DNA of 64,000 nucleotides from Bugula neritina (GCA_964035545.1 OZ037771.1:13396980-13460979); one strand, 5' to 3'. Shown: positions 24,301 through 35,345, counted from the first letter of the stretch. Notes: generated from the letters alone by a model not told the origin. A program made the numbers and translations.

Positions 24301-27300
24301 CTGATAAAATAGAGTTCATGAATATGTTGGCAGGGAACATTGCCAAGTGCTGCTGCCGCACCGACTCTGTAAGCATCGCTGACTTTATCTCACCATCGCT
24401 GACTTTCTTTGGTTTTTAACTTGATATACAATGCTGATCTCTTTGTAGCTACACATGTACTCTGTGTGTATACACATGTACTCTGTGTATACACATGTAC
24501 TCTGTGTGTACACATGTACTCTGTGTGTATACATATATTCTGTGCATATACTAGTAGAGACTGTAAACTCTTACAGGACACATTTATCACGGCTAGGACG
24601 GCATCTGAGCTGCTGATTACACCTTTAGACCTGCAGAACACCAACAAAACAATGACAAGAGCTGTCAGCAAGTATGCATCTCTTTATGGTGTCCTTTCTA
24701 ATTAGTTTAGCGGACAGAGTTTCTATATTTCCCTTGCGACTGCATAAAGCTCACTTCTCTTCAAATAAGTTTTGTTAAAATGAATATTCACCCACTTTCA
24801 GATTTCTTATTCTGTCTACAAACAATTGAATGGTTATCTTATCTTGTATATCATGTGTGTTCTCACTTGTCACTCACCTGCCACTTGCTACTCACCTGCC
24901 ACTCATCTGACACCCACCTGTCACCTGCCGCTCATCTGTTACCTGACACTTGTCACTCTTTTGCCTAGTCACTTGTCACTCTTCTGCCTAGTCACCTGTC
25001 ACTCACTCACCTGCCACTTGTCACTCAACCTGTTACTAACTTGCCGAGTGTTCTTATACTTGGTACTTTTTTGATTTATATTAGGTTTGGTAAACGTTTG
25101 AGTCGAGCCATGACCATAAAAGGAATGCCATCTCCGCTGAAGCGTGCCGTCTCTACCATCCTCACTCCTACCGGCAGGTCTTCTCTTAGACGTAACGACA
25201 TTTCCTCCATGTCATCTGCCTCTTCTAGCATGTGGGAGTTGGATGTAAGTCACGCTTTATCTCCATATGCCATACCTGTCTTGTAACATGGTGTACTTAC
25301 ACACTAATACTTATTCTTTGTATTTACATGCTGTACTTACACACTGTACTTATATCATTCACTTACATAGTGTATTTACACGATGTATTTACATGCTGTA
25401 CTTGCATGTAGACTTGAGATTTGCTGCTAAAGCTTGTGGTATCTAGATAAGTATTGGCGGGATGTTCTAGTGTCACTTTTTATGTGTTTAAAACTCTGCC
25501 CTGGCTACTGGGTCTGTTGCTACTCAGCACAGTAATTCAGCTATACTTCAGTCTATGCATGCCATTCCCTGCATGTCTCGTATCACAATTTGAGTATTTG
25601 TCTCCTGCATGTTACTTAACTATGACTCGCTCAGCATTGCCTCACCATGCACTTCCTGTGTATAACATTTGAATGTAGCCCGGGTGTGTCTCTTTCAGGA
25701 ATCTAGACTACCAACTTGGTCCGAGGTTTGCATTAATCAGTGTAGTGTGAACTTGTAGACAGCTTAAGTTACTAACAACTGGTGTAGGTCTAACACGATA
25801 TCAGCTCCTCACTAAACTAAATGTCTTCATTCTAACAAATAATTTCTTGAGAAATTGATTGTTAGCCAGTGCTCAATGAGTCCAGTCTAGTAGTGATTGG
25901 GAGCGGTAATTCACCTTTCTTTCTCTATCCTTTGTTAGGCTAGTATCACTTCCACTACCACCACCAGCACTCTAGATGATTTGTCTTTCTTAAGCACCGG
26001 CACCAACGCTAACATTTCTCCTAACGCTAAACCTAAAAATAGAAGGCGATCTGTCATTGGTCGAGTTAAAGAGAAACTGCGAAGAAAGGCGCGCGCTCAC
26101 TCCCCACCATCTTTGTCTAAGGTACCGAGCTCGTCTCCCATTGCCAGTCGCACACGACGCAGTTCCGCTTGGTCTGTTCAGGACACGATATCAGAAGTTG
26201 TCTCTCCGATACCCGTTTCGGCTACACTACAGAAAGAGGAAACTCTAGAACAGACCACTCGGAGCTTAGATACACATTCGACTCCCACCGTCCCTGTCTA
26301 TGCTGACCAAGGCATGAGTTTGACGCCAGATTTCAACGGCAATAACTTCTGCCAGTTTGTGGTGCCCAAGATGGTGGCCACTCCAATCCCGTCGTCACGG
26401 AAACGACATTCCACACCGCATTTCATCAAGGCTCTTCTGCCCTCCGCCAGCAAGAAGCCAAAGGTGTTATCCACTTGCAAGTCAAACGAATTTAGTGATT
26501 TAGAATGTCTTAGCCCCGCCCCCACATCTCCTCTTGATGTGATGAAAGGACCAGTGGACTCTAGCACGCCCACTGTCCCGCCCACAGTCCCACCCACAGA
26601 GTCCTCTAGTACTCACATTCAAGGGCAGAACTTCACTGGTGACACCAATGAGATTACAGTCTTGTGTCCTCCTGCCAACCCTGAAGTCTCTAAAGCTGTC
26701 AGTAGGTGGGAAACTCCGCCCTCTGTCCTTTTGTCAAGGTTTGAGACTCCGCCCATTGTGGCATCTCCTGACAAGTTCAATCCAGACACGTCTGAGAAAC
26801 TGGAGTCTCCTGCTCTTGGTTCTGGTGAACCGCCTCTGAAATTCCCTGCAATATGCAGACCTTTGCCAGCATCTGTCAGTGGTGACTGTTGCACAACTCT
26901 TACTATTAGAGAAGGCCATATGACTCCGCCTTCTACGACATCATCAGACTGCCAAGCTCCGCCTTCTATGACATCATCAGATTGCCAAGCTCTGCCTTCT
27001 ATGACATCATCAGACTGTCAAGCTCCGCCTCCTATAACATCACCAAGCTGTGAAGCTCCTCCCACATCTTCTGGACAGGACGACAGTTCCAAGTCCGACA
27101 CACCAGGGGCTTTAAACTGCCCTCAAACTGATCAGTGACTGAAACAGTGCTGCCCTACCTAACTCTCTATAATTCCTTAAACTCTCTCTTTTTTAAGCCT
27201 GTTCCTTTCTTTCTTCTCTCAACTTTCTTTGCTGTGACGTTTGACATTTATTTCTGTTAACCCAAGCCTACGTTATTATTCCACTTTCCTGGTATAATAT

Positions 27301-28380
27301 CAGGTATTGACAATGTTGTACATAGAGTTGTGTTTTTAAATATATGGCGTAATAACTAATATATACTATGGCATTTATATCTCATTCTATGCTTGGTAAC
27401 ATATTTATTTGCTATTGCTTTGTTGGTGTTGATAACATCCAACTGCATATCCAGCTAATGCTCTCCTTGTCCACCTTGTAAGTATGTGTAAGTAGTAACT
27501 GTAAGTATGTGTAAGTAGTAAGTGTAAGTAGTAATGTAAGTATTAAGTGTAAGTAGTAAGTGTAAGTAATAGCTGTAAGTATTAAGTGTAAGTAGTAACT
27601 GTAAGTAAGTGTAAGTAATAACTGTAAGTTTGTGTAGGTAGTAAGTGTAAGTATGTATAAGTATTAAGTGTAAGTAATAACTGTAAGTAGTAAATGTAAG
27701 TAATAACTGTAAGTATTAAGTGTAAGTAGTAACTGTAAGTAGTAGTAAATATAACTGTAAGTAGCAGGTGTAAGTAGTAAGTGTAAGTAGCAGCTGTAGG
27801 TGTAAGTACAAGAGTGCTTGCTGCTCAGCTTGAAATGCAGCTGATTTCCTCTGAAATTCTTAAGGTAACTTCAGATGTGTTATAGATTTTCCATTTCACA
27901 CTTTTTAAGAAAATATTATGTCTTGACAGTATTTTTTCGTTTGTTTTGTTGATGTTCTTTGACTAGACTTTTAATAATTTGACTGTCCTTCATATTCATG
28001 AATTTGTTTTGTCATATATGCAGTGCCATAACTTGTGCCCTGTATAATTTGTTTCGTTGGAATAGTTTCTCTATTCACCACTTTAAATTATATAATAGAT
28101 AACATATAATAGATAATATGCTATAATAAATAATAGATAATATGCTATAATAGATGATATAATATAATAGATAATATAATATAATAGATAACACAATATT
28201 ATATTGTATAATGTGTAGTTCAACTCTTTACAGCAAGCTTCAGCTTCTCCTAATCTTCAAGATTCTTCGATAGCCTCAGAGTCTCCAATGTTTTCGTCGC
28301 ATTCTACACTGCCCCGCCCTCGCCCGCCTAACTCTGAGCGTACCCTCAGGGTATCTAAGGCATTTACTAAACCTCACTAG
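15304..28380 (+). CDS. ECT2: ECT2/Pebble Rho guanine-nucleotide exchange factor (895-aa form)
   Basis: ECT2 activates RhoA at the division plane to drive cytokinesis, and is recruited by centralspindlin through its BRCT repeats. Exons: 15304-15381, 15740-15928, 16505-16705, 17171-17272, 17687-17786, 18528-18700, 19086-19317, 20125-20273, 20837-21025, 21604-21811, 22087-22247, 22954-23073, 23600-23777, 24190-24368, 24577-24671, 25085-25244, 25699-25725 (9 codons) and 28234-28380. All phases close. Human ECT2 is about 880-915 aa. Domains: BRCT0 1-90; BRCT1 with CFTGF (T112) and GEKYK (K154), matching the human phosphopeptide-binding Thr/Lys; BRCT2 about 195-285 with EWFWAS; basic NLS KKRKR (304-308); CDK-type T350-P351; DH about 385-590 (ELLQTE, CGRQSL, HINEDKR); PH about 595-750 (TLFLFTDSLE); basic tail GKRLSRAM. 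The 3' end fits the family tail. Other 3' exons are listed separately. Confidence 0.95.
17283..17625. repeat. AGTATATAGTAT tandem array in ECT2 intron 4
   Basis: A 12-bp unit (AGTATATAGTAT) is repeated about 20 times, preceded by two longer imperfect copies (ACATGTTATTATATA...). The array begins about 10 bp after the exon-4 donor. Confidence 0.95.
17787..17998. repeat. 30-bp tandem array starting at the ECT2 exon-5 donor
   Basis: About seven copies of a 30-bp unit containing TATCTGTCTGTTTGTCCTAT. The first copy begins at the GTATGTCC donor itself, so array and splice site share sequence. Because 30 is divisible by 3, frames stay open across it; those frames are not genes. Confidence 0.95.
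20565..20792. repeat. 24-bp tandem array in ECT2 intron 8
   Basis: About nine copies of a 24-bp unit (CTCTAGTACAGATGTTACACTGAC with C/T and A/G variants). The 24-bp period keeps frames open on both strands (TSSTDVTL per unit on plus, EVSVTSVL on minus), giving spurious ORFs. Confidence 0.95.
21305..21390. repeat. 20-bp tandem repeat in ECT2 intron 9
   Basis: Four copies of a unit of the form ACCAACTCACTGTAGCGAGT. Confidence 0.85.
21542..21603. repeat. Duplicated 3' splice site at ECT2 intron 9/exon 10
   Basis: Two tandem copies of about 31 bp (CACACTTGCATACATCTGTC then AACAG; and CACACCTGCATGTATCTGTC then AACAG). The second AACAG ends at 21603 and is the acceptor used here for exon 10. The first is an equally good acceptor upstream. 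Confidence 0.85.
22262..22440. repeat. 20-bp tandem repeat in ECT2 intron 11
   Basis: About eight imperfect copies of TCTCTCTACAGTCTTTGGTA starting shortly after the exon-11 donor. Each unit carries a pyrimidine run plus CTACAG, an acceptor-like sequence. Confidence 0.9.
23312..23497 (-). mobile_element. SINE copy in ECT2 intron 12 (same family as at 36.7-37.2 kb)
   Basis: Shares the conserved body GGAAGAGCATCCAATCATAA followed by TTGCTCCT, and the 3' end CAGAGATGGTGACTAAATAA, with the two copies at 36.7-37.25 kb. The tRNA-like 5' end is degraded. Confidence 0.8.
25939..27138 (+). CDS. ECT2: Alternative long terminal exon of ECT2 (399-aa tail)
   Basis: An acceptor TTTGTTAG precedes 25939 and the exon starts in phase 0, directly compatible with exon 25699-25725, giving a 1246-aa ECT2. 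The frame is open for 400 codons to TGA (27136-27138). It is Ser/Thr/Pro-rich with a strongly basic start (NRRRSVIGRVKEKLRRKARA), many TP/SP sites and, near the end, about four 11-residue repeats (consensus APPSMTSSDCQ, about 26925-27060). Codon usage looks coding, with balanced third positions and GC content above the introns. I know no such tail in vertebrate ECT2. It may be an alternative 3' exon, an internal exon using an unseen donor (for example AAG|GTACCG at 26120), or part of every transcript. Confidence 0.75.
   Translation, partial: ASITSTTTTSTLDDLSFLSTGTNANISPNAKPKNRRRSVIGRVKEKLRRKARAHSPPSLSKVPSSSPIASRTRRSSAWSVQDTISEVVSPIPVSATLQKEETLEQTTRSLDTHSTPTVPVYADQGMSLTPDFNGNNFCQFVVPKMVATPIPSSRKRHSTPHFIKALLPSASKKPKVLSTCKSNEFSDLECLSPAPTSPLDVMKGPVDSSTPTVPPTVPPTESSSTHIQGQNFTGDTNEITVLCPPANPEVSKAVSRWETPPSVLLSRFETPPIVASPDKFNPDTSEKLESPALGSGEPPLKFPAICRPLPASVSGDCCTTLTIREGHMTPPSTTSSDCQAPPSMTSSDCQALPSMTSSDCQAPPPITSPSCEAPPTSSGQDDSSKSDTPGALNCPQTDQ
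27478..27810. repeat. TAAGTAGTAACTG-type tandem array downstream of the long ECT2 exon
   Basis: Imperfect repeats of GTAAGTAGTAAGT / GTAAGTATGTGT, where nearly every unit contains a GTAAGT donor-like hexamer. Lies in the intron or 3' region between the two main ECT2 terminal exons. Confidence 0.9.
28234..28380 (+). CDS. ECT2: Terminal exon of ECT2, canonical-type C-terminus
   Basis: The acceptor CTTTACAG ends at 28233. A phase-0 frame of 48 residues ends at TAG 28378-28380. The Ser-rich ASPNLQDSSIASESPMFSSH followed by STLPRP resembles the human ECT2 ending (SPSLVSLPSFF and onward). A donor-like AGG|GTATCT inside it (about 28350) would allow joining in phase to the next exon at 28949. Confidence 0.7.
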   Translation, partial: QASASPNLQDSSIASESPMFSSHSTLPRPRPPNSERTLRVSKAFTKPH

Positions 28381-28948
28381 GGCTGCTCAGCTCACCCTGC
28401 ATGGTGGTAAGGTACTAACCGCTCTTCCTAGTTAACTGCTTAGGTTTCTTATGTGTTATAACCAGAGTTTCTATCTCACTCTAAGGTGATTGTAGGGGTG
28501 CTGTTCAACATGCTCCCTATATAGAAGCTCTTGAACTAAATATTTCTGCTATGCTTTGAATGACTGAGACTTTTAAACAATTAATTTCCAATTGTTACTA
28601 AAATTTTAATTGTTCTTAATACTGATTTCATTCTTCCGATTACTTCTTCAGTGATGACCTTCGACCTTGTAGAGAACTTGACTATGAAGCTAGTAGTCAA
28701 TGTTTTGTCACATACCTTAGTCGAATCGTTCTATAAGTAGCTCCGAGCTGAGGGTAACTGAGTGCAATAGTTGGGGATTCTCGGGCTCCTCAAACTACTG
28801 CACTCAAGTCACCCCCAACTCGAAGCTGCTTATAGAACTAGTCAGCTAAGTTGCTAGATATTTGGATGGCTAATTCTCATTGGGCATACTTGTTGCCATC
28901 GGCAACCTACGAGTAAACCTACACTATCTTTTGTTGTATTATGTATAG

Positions 28949-29050
28949 CAAACTGGCGCACACGATTTGAGACGCCGTACGTTGAGGAGACAACCCCTAT
29001 CTCACATCTGCTCCTGGTATGCTAGAGTACGGAGGACTGGAGACATGTAG
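28949..29050 (+). CDS. ECT2: Possible second alternative terminal exon of ECT2
   Basis: The acceptor TATGTATAG ends at 28948. The phase-0 frame encodes 33 residues and ends at TAG 29048-29050. It contains LRRRTLRRQPLSHI, which recalls the RSHTLSRSTTHLI end of human ECT2. It could be spliced from exon 25725 or from an internal donor at about 28350. Short and without other support. Confidence 0.35.
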   Translation, partial: QTGAHDLRRRTLRRQPLSHICSWYARVRRTGDM

Positions 29051-29378
29051 TGTTGAAGTTGTCTGCACAATTGAAAATAGGCTTATTTATTATTTCTTAT
29101 TGCAAATTTATATTTTTAATGCCATTTATTTGTAATTTGTTTTCAGTTTGTAAGATATACTTCAAAAAACTCCATTTTTTCTTGACTGTCAACACTATCT
29201 TGTGATGTTTGATGGAACTGCATCTATAAAGATAACGCAGTACTCATTAGACATGAAATTTCTTCTTGAATTATTGTACACTCTTACATAATATAATATA
29301 ATATAGCATGTTGTTTACTATTCACTCAATATAAATTTTATTTGATAGCAAAATTAAAATCTGCATAATTTAAAGAAT

Positions 29379-29384
29379 AATAAA
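29379..29384 (+). terminator. AATAAA downstream of ECT2
   Basis: Canonical hexamer 1 kb after the 28380 stop and 0.33 kb after the 29050 stop. Plausible end of the ECT2 transcripts. Confidence 0.4.
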
Positions 29385-31540
29385 GCTGATTGTACAGGTG
29401 GCATTTAAAAGCACTCTATTACAGAATAATCTTCTCTTGGCACTAGTTTTATCACAGTTATAGTTCCATGTTTATGGCTCCAGCTGCCATTTTGGATAGT
29501 ATAATTATATTGTGTAACAAGAGATAATTTGGGGAAGTCATTGCATTTTTCTCATATCAAGAATGGATAACTCCAGAATTATCTGTAACATTATAAAATA
29601 TATAATGGCATTCAAAGCATCTGCAAACTGATGAATATAGGATTTATCAGACACATGGTATTTTATAATCCAAGTGAAAACCCAATAAGATCACATTAGC
29701 CTCTGTAGGTACTCAGTACTGCATATTTTGTTTTAACCAATTAGTAGCTTGTGCCCTATTTCTATTCACTGCTCAAAGTCAGCTTTCGCAAAGCTGAATA
29801 CAAAAGTAATGTTTTTCTGGCAAAGTTTGTGGTTCTAATATATCAATTTTACTATTTTATATAATTAATTAAGGCAAAATATATCTTTGCATAGTTTGTA
29901 CTACTCTTATATTGGAATATTAATGTAAATGAAGTGCTAATTCAGGTGTTTGCTCTAAATTACTTGTAATTAGATTATGTTGTTCAATTTACAGTCTAGT
30001 CTGCCAAATTATAGTAAATTAATTTACTATTATTTCATTATAATAATAAATTATAATTAATAGATCGTGCAATGGCTGCGCAGATGCCAGAATTTCTTAC
30101 TACGTCTACTAGCTAAGTATGGTGGTGTAGATATGGCCATCTTTGGAGCCGTAGTGTATGTCATATTTTGTTAAACCACATACATTCTGAGTTATATATA
30201 GGTTATATGAAGGTCATTCTTTGCAATAGAACTGCACTTTCACTTGACTAACGTAGACTCTTGGAGTGTAAATGAACGAACCAACTGTATATATAATGTA
30301 GACTGAGTAATAGTCATATTCATGCCTAGGATCCCCCCCTCAACCTCTCGGAGGAAAAACATGTATATATAGAACAATCACAGCACTACATTCTATAGTC
30401 TTTGCTCAACAGGAAAAAGTCTAATTTGAAATGTTCAGTGATAATAGCATATGCAATTACACATTTCACATTCTCTGTCGGGTTCAATCAGATGCTCAGT
30501 TTTTATTTCATATTGATTTTACATGAACATCGATTTTAAGATCTGTGCATGTCTACTTTATTAATATAAATGTAAAAGTATGATTTGTAATCAGATGGTT
30601 AGTATGTAACGGACAGAAACACCGAAACCCAGTGCTTCTCTCAGCTATCGTCTCATCAAAGGTAAGTGCAAGTAGGCTATGTATGTGGCAGATAAAGGTA
30701 AGTGATATACAAAACTTTTTACTTTATATAATGTCTGCAAGTGCGTCATAGTAGCCATTGCAATGTAAATTCAAAAATAAAAACAATGAAATTATAAAAA
30801 AGTTGTCATACATAAACGATTTTAAAACCACTTGTTTATTTTTAAGCAAGGTTTGGGGCATAACTACTTGTATGTAGGACTAACAAAAGTATTACCCTGT
30901 TTGAAAATAAATAATTTGCATTCTTGATACTTATTGTTTATAGCCATATATTGTATGCACTATTTAATTGCAAGCATGTTATAGCATACAAAATGTATTA
31001 TAAGTTAACATAGTCTATTTAAAGTGTAGTTTCATTAGCATATACTTCTGATATTTACTAATATTATAGTACTGTATAATTATAGAATATAAAATACCAT
31101 AAAAACATGCTAACTTTGAATGGCTGCATAAATGTTTCATTGTGACAGCTGATTTTAAAGCTGTTTTGTCATTGCAAACCATCACCTATATATGCTACTC
31201 TCTGCCTATATATTATTTATACTATGTGTGTATATGAATACCAGTTGTGTATGTGGCAGAGTTGACTAGCTAGAAACTAGGCAGCTTGGATGGGTTGAAT
31301 GCATTTTACTTTCAGTACATTTTCATCTGCTCTTCAATAAAAGCAAATAGGCAGGATGTTTCTATAGAAAGGAAATCTCTTTCATTGTATGATTGAAGTG
31401 TGAAAGACTATCAACTACATTAGTTTTGTCATAATACTGCAATGCATTAGTGAATGATAAAAATTTTATAAGCAATAATTCTAAGGCACTGGTTATATTT
31501 TTTTACAGGTAATATAGAATAATAATATCTATATTACTGG
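29385..31540. other. Intergenic, no recognised gene
   Basis: AT-rich unique sequence. A short GC-richer patch near 30060-30160 has no coding or RNA structure I can name. Confidence 0.5.
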
Positions 31541-31896
31541 AATCCGTGACATTTCGAAAATGAGAATTGGGAAATAGACATTTGGAAAATGACATTTGGA
31601 ACATGAAAAATATTCAACATGGCCTAGTCCAGAAGGGGCGTTTAGTATCTGGTCGCGTTCAAAAAGCTTTTTGTAAATGTGAACAATTTTAAATTCGAAC
31701 TACTCTGTAACTAATTCTATTTCTATGATGGCCTAACTGAATCGGCCATTATATTTATTTTCAAAAGCTATTTTGGAATTGACCAGATACCGGACAACCC
31801 CTCAAGACTAGACCATGTTGAATATTTTTCATTTTCTAAATGTCTATTTTCCAAATAGGTGTTTTCCAATAGTCATTTTCGAAATGTCGTGTCACC
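31541..31896. mobile_element. Fold-back MITE with 10-bp direct flanking repeats
   Basis: The two ends are inverted copies over roughly 100 bp each, sharing GACATTTCGAAAATGA and AAAAATATTCAACATGG. ATATTACTGG flanks both sides (31531-31540 and 31897-31906). A target duplication of 9-10 bp with long terminal inverted repeats fits Mutator-like (MULE) non-autonomous elements; superfamily is inferred. No ORF inside. Confidence 0.8.
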
Positions 31897-31906
31897 ATAT
31901 TACTGG

Positions 31907-33230
31907 CCCTAATTCCATGCATTTTTACAAGTTAATTAGGTGTTTCGCGAAAGGATGATTTTTGATATTATATAAATTGGCTTGGCTAAACATATTTTTC
32001 TTTCTACTTTGAATGATATTAAAAATAAAAAATTCTGTACATATAGGAAAATGATTGTAAGTTAGGAAATATTATTACACTAATATAACCATGTACATCT
32101 ATTTTAAGAGTGTTTTACTCAAAATTCCCTGAAAATATACTTGATACAGTGTTAAAGGATGCAACAATGCAATGCATACATAGACATACAAATAATACAG
32201 TTTCCTACTATAGCTTATTTATACCGGAAACAGTTGAATTTTGAAAAATGCTGTCTTCTATGGAAATGTATTAATTGATTATTTGTTATAGAATTCAAAT
32301 TATATACTGTCATACATACTAACAAACATACACATGCTGACAAACTATAAACCCCTCTAAGCCTCTCCTTAACATAGCTAACAAGAGTTCTAAAGTCTCA
32401 GCTAAACCACTTTGTATTTCCGGTTTTTCTGCAGTCCTGGTTTAAATCTATCTAATCAATATGCATTTATCAAAATATATCAATTCTAATAACTTCTATA
32501 TAAAGGTTTTACGATACTTCTTCGTGAATTTAATAATAATTTAATATTATTATCATTGTTGCTAATATTATGTCTTACTCTTAGTCTAACAGCAGCTCTA
32601 TGAAGAAGTTAAACATAACGGATAAAACAAATTTAAAAAATAATACTGCAACAATCCATATAATGTATATCAATATGCTAGCAACCTAATTTTCAGCTCA
32701 CTTCATTAACTTTCCGTGCAGTATTGTGATAAAATAAATTTATTAATGGTGACCTTGACATCTTCGTCCAAATGCCTTTCACATCAAGCCCCGAACCAAT
32801 TTGTAAAAATTTTGGATTTTTTACTTTTAAATATTTTTTACGAAAAGAGCTTCAAAATAAATTAAAAAAAAAGTGAGCTGTTGTCCACATGAAAGGAAAT
32901 ATATGAGCCAATTTTCTAAATTCTGGAAGTTACCAGAGGGTCACAATATTTTTTTTTAAAAATCTTTATTTTCACGACAAGCTCTATATATTAATATAGA
33001 AAAAAAGAAGACAACTCTTCTTTCAGATTTTTCATGCGCCACGGTCACGTCAATATCAGTGCTATTAACACATATATTTTAATTCGTTTTTTCTGGTATA
33101 TTGAGTTGAGATTTTTTTTATATATTTTGTAAATGTAACTAAAAAAGTTTGATCTTTCAATTAACAGTAATTGATTTTATCAAAATAACCTGGATGCCTA
33201 CGATGTTTAAGTAGAACCTTATGTGATATA
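31907..33230. other. Intergenic, no recognised gene
   Basis: AT-rich unique DNA with poly-A/T runs. Nothing coding is seen on either strand. Confidence 0.5.
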
Positions 33231-33232
33231 TA

Positions 33233-33421
33233 ACTGGTAGATGATTATGGCCGGTAGGTGATTATGGCTGGTAGGTGATTATGGCTGGTAGGTGATTATG
33301 GCTGGTAGGTGATTATGGCTGGTAGGTGATTATGGCTGGTAGGTGATTATGGCTGGTAGGTGATTATAGCTGGTAGGTGATTATGGCTGGTAGGTGATTA
33401 TAGCTGGTAGGTGATTATAGC
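33233..33421. repeat. 17-bp minisatellite
   Basis: About eleven near-identical copies of GGTAGGTGATTATGGCT, with an occasional ATAGCT variant. Confidence 0.97.
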
Positions 33422-33491
33422 TCAGGTCCCTTGTAGTGTTTCTAGAGTTATGTTGCTTTTACTATTATATTAGCTAGACTCACCATTAACA

Positions 33492-33951
33492 GTGATGCTG
33501 CTGCTGCCAGTACCATTAGTAGTAGCACTACTACTATATAACTATAACTGCTGCTATTGCTGCTGCTACTGCTACTGCCACTACTACTACTGCTACTGCT
33601 ACTACTACTGCTACTACTACTACTGCTGCTGCTACTACTGCTACTGCTGCTGCTACTATACTGCTACTACTGCTACTACTACTGCTGCTGCTGCTACTAC
33701 TACTGCTGCTACTATACTGCTACTGCTGCTGCTGCTGCTACTACTACTACTAATACTGCTGCTATTGCTACTGCTACTGCTACTACTGCTGCTGCTACTA
33801 CTGCTACTGCTGCTGCTACTATACTGCTACTACTGCTACTACTACTGCTGCTGCTGCTACTACTACTGCTGCTACTATACTGCTACTGCTGCTGCTACTA
33901 CTACTACTAATACTGCTGCTATTGCTACTGCTACTGCTACTACTGCTGCTG

Positions 33952-33985
<34 letters not shown>

Positions 33986-34150
33986 CACTACTGCTACTAC
34001 TGCTACTACCACTACCACTACCACTACCACTACCACTACCACTACCACTACCACTACCACTACCACTACCACTACCACTACCACTACCACTACCACTACC
34101 ACTACCACTACCACTACCACTACTACTACCACTACTACTGCTACTGTACT
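33492..34150. repeat. Compound CTG/CTA then ACTACC microsatellite
   Basis: About 450 bp of interspersed CTG and CTA triplets, containing an internal near-duplicate of about 160-180 bp (around 33640-33740 and 33800-33920). This is followed by about 130 bp of (ACTACC)n. Long leucine-, proline-, threonine- or valine-rich frames here are artefacts of the 3-bp period. Confidence 0.97.
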
Positions 34151-34860
34151 AGTAATAGTAGTTAATAATGCTGCAAGTATAATTAGCTATATGACATTAA
34201 AGGACATTTTCCTTACAGGACAGAATATTATCAACTAAGTCGTTGGTTTATTTCAGCAAATGTGGGCGGAGACAGACAAATATTTACACTTTCCTGAATA
34301 GTGCAGAACTGTTAGGTTTCTATTCCTGGTACAGTAGCTGTTAAACAAACATGTAGACACACAGCTTTATTATATTGACATTGTTACTCATGTATTATGA
34401 TATTTCTAGTTAAATTTAGCAAACTGGTGCTATTTTTATCTTTCATTTGGCTCTATTTTTAGGGTTGAAGAAAATATTTTTTACTCTACATTTATGTAGT
34501 GACAGCAACAAATAGTTTAATCGTCATTTGTTGAAAGGTAGAACTGTGTGCTAAAGTGAGATATAATAACTGCCATTGTCATAATTATGACAATATATAT
34601 TCTGGGAACACACGCACACACGCACACAAAAGGTTTTGCAATAACGCTTTATTTTATAGTATTTTAAAGTTTAAACCGAGTCCACCATGCCTTGGAGTGT
34701 TCTAAGCAGAATAATCCAGTTTCTAATTAATATGTGAATTGTTAGAATTGTTAAGGTCTATACGTTTATATGACATTCAAAATAAGTGTATAATTTGGTA
34801 ATTCTTCATGTTTTTACTATCAATATGCATTGATAATCTTATAAATGCATTGCAGTACTT
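34151..34860. other. Intergenic, no recognised gene
   Basis: Unique AT-rich DNA with a short CACACACG run near 34610. No coding signal seen. Confidence 0.5.
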
Positions 34861-35345
34861 GGTAGTGTACTGTGCAGTACTTATTGTTACAATGAAGTGT
34901 AGTGTGCATTCTTTGTGCTACAATTTAGAGTACTATGCAGTACTTAGTGTTATAGTGTAGAGTACTATGTAGTACTTAGTGTTATAGTATAGAGTACTAT
35001 GCAGTACTTAGTGTTATAGTGTAGTGTACTATGTAGTACTTAGTGTTATAGTGTAGTGTACTATGTAGTACTTAGTGTTATAGTGTAGTGTACTATGCAG
35101 TACTTAGCGTTATAGTGTAGTGTACTATGTAGTACTTAGTGTTATAGTGTAGTGTACTATGTAGTACTTAGTGTTATAGTGTAGTGCACTATGCAGTACT
35201 CAGTGCTATGATGTAGTGTGCTATAATGTAGTATTTATTGTAGCAATGTAGTGCACTATGCAGTACTTAGTGCTATGATATAGTGTAGTGTACTATGCAG
35301 TACTTATTATAGTAGAGTAATATGCGTATGCAGTATCTAGTGTTA
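34860..35345. repeat. 32-bp tandem array with internal palindrome
   Basis: A 32-bp unit (TAGTACTTAGTGTTATAGTG + TAGTGTACTATG) is repeated about eight times in the centre, with decayed copies on both sides. Each unit includes GTACTATGTAGTAC, a near-perfect palindrome able to form a small hairpin. Confidence 0.95.

Noticed and set aside
26298-26919. Minus-strand and +2/+3 frames inside the long ECT2 exon
   Set aside because: Shadows of the real plus-strand coding frame.
33492-34238. Leu/Pro/Thr/Val-rich frames of up to 248 aa
   Set aside because: Artefacts of a triplet microsatellite with no coding signature.
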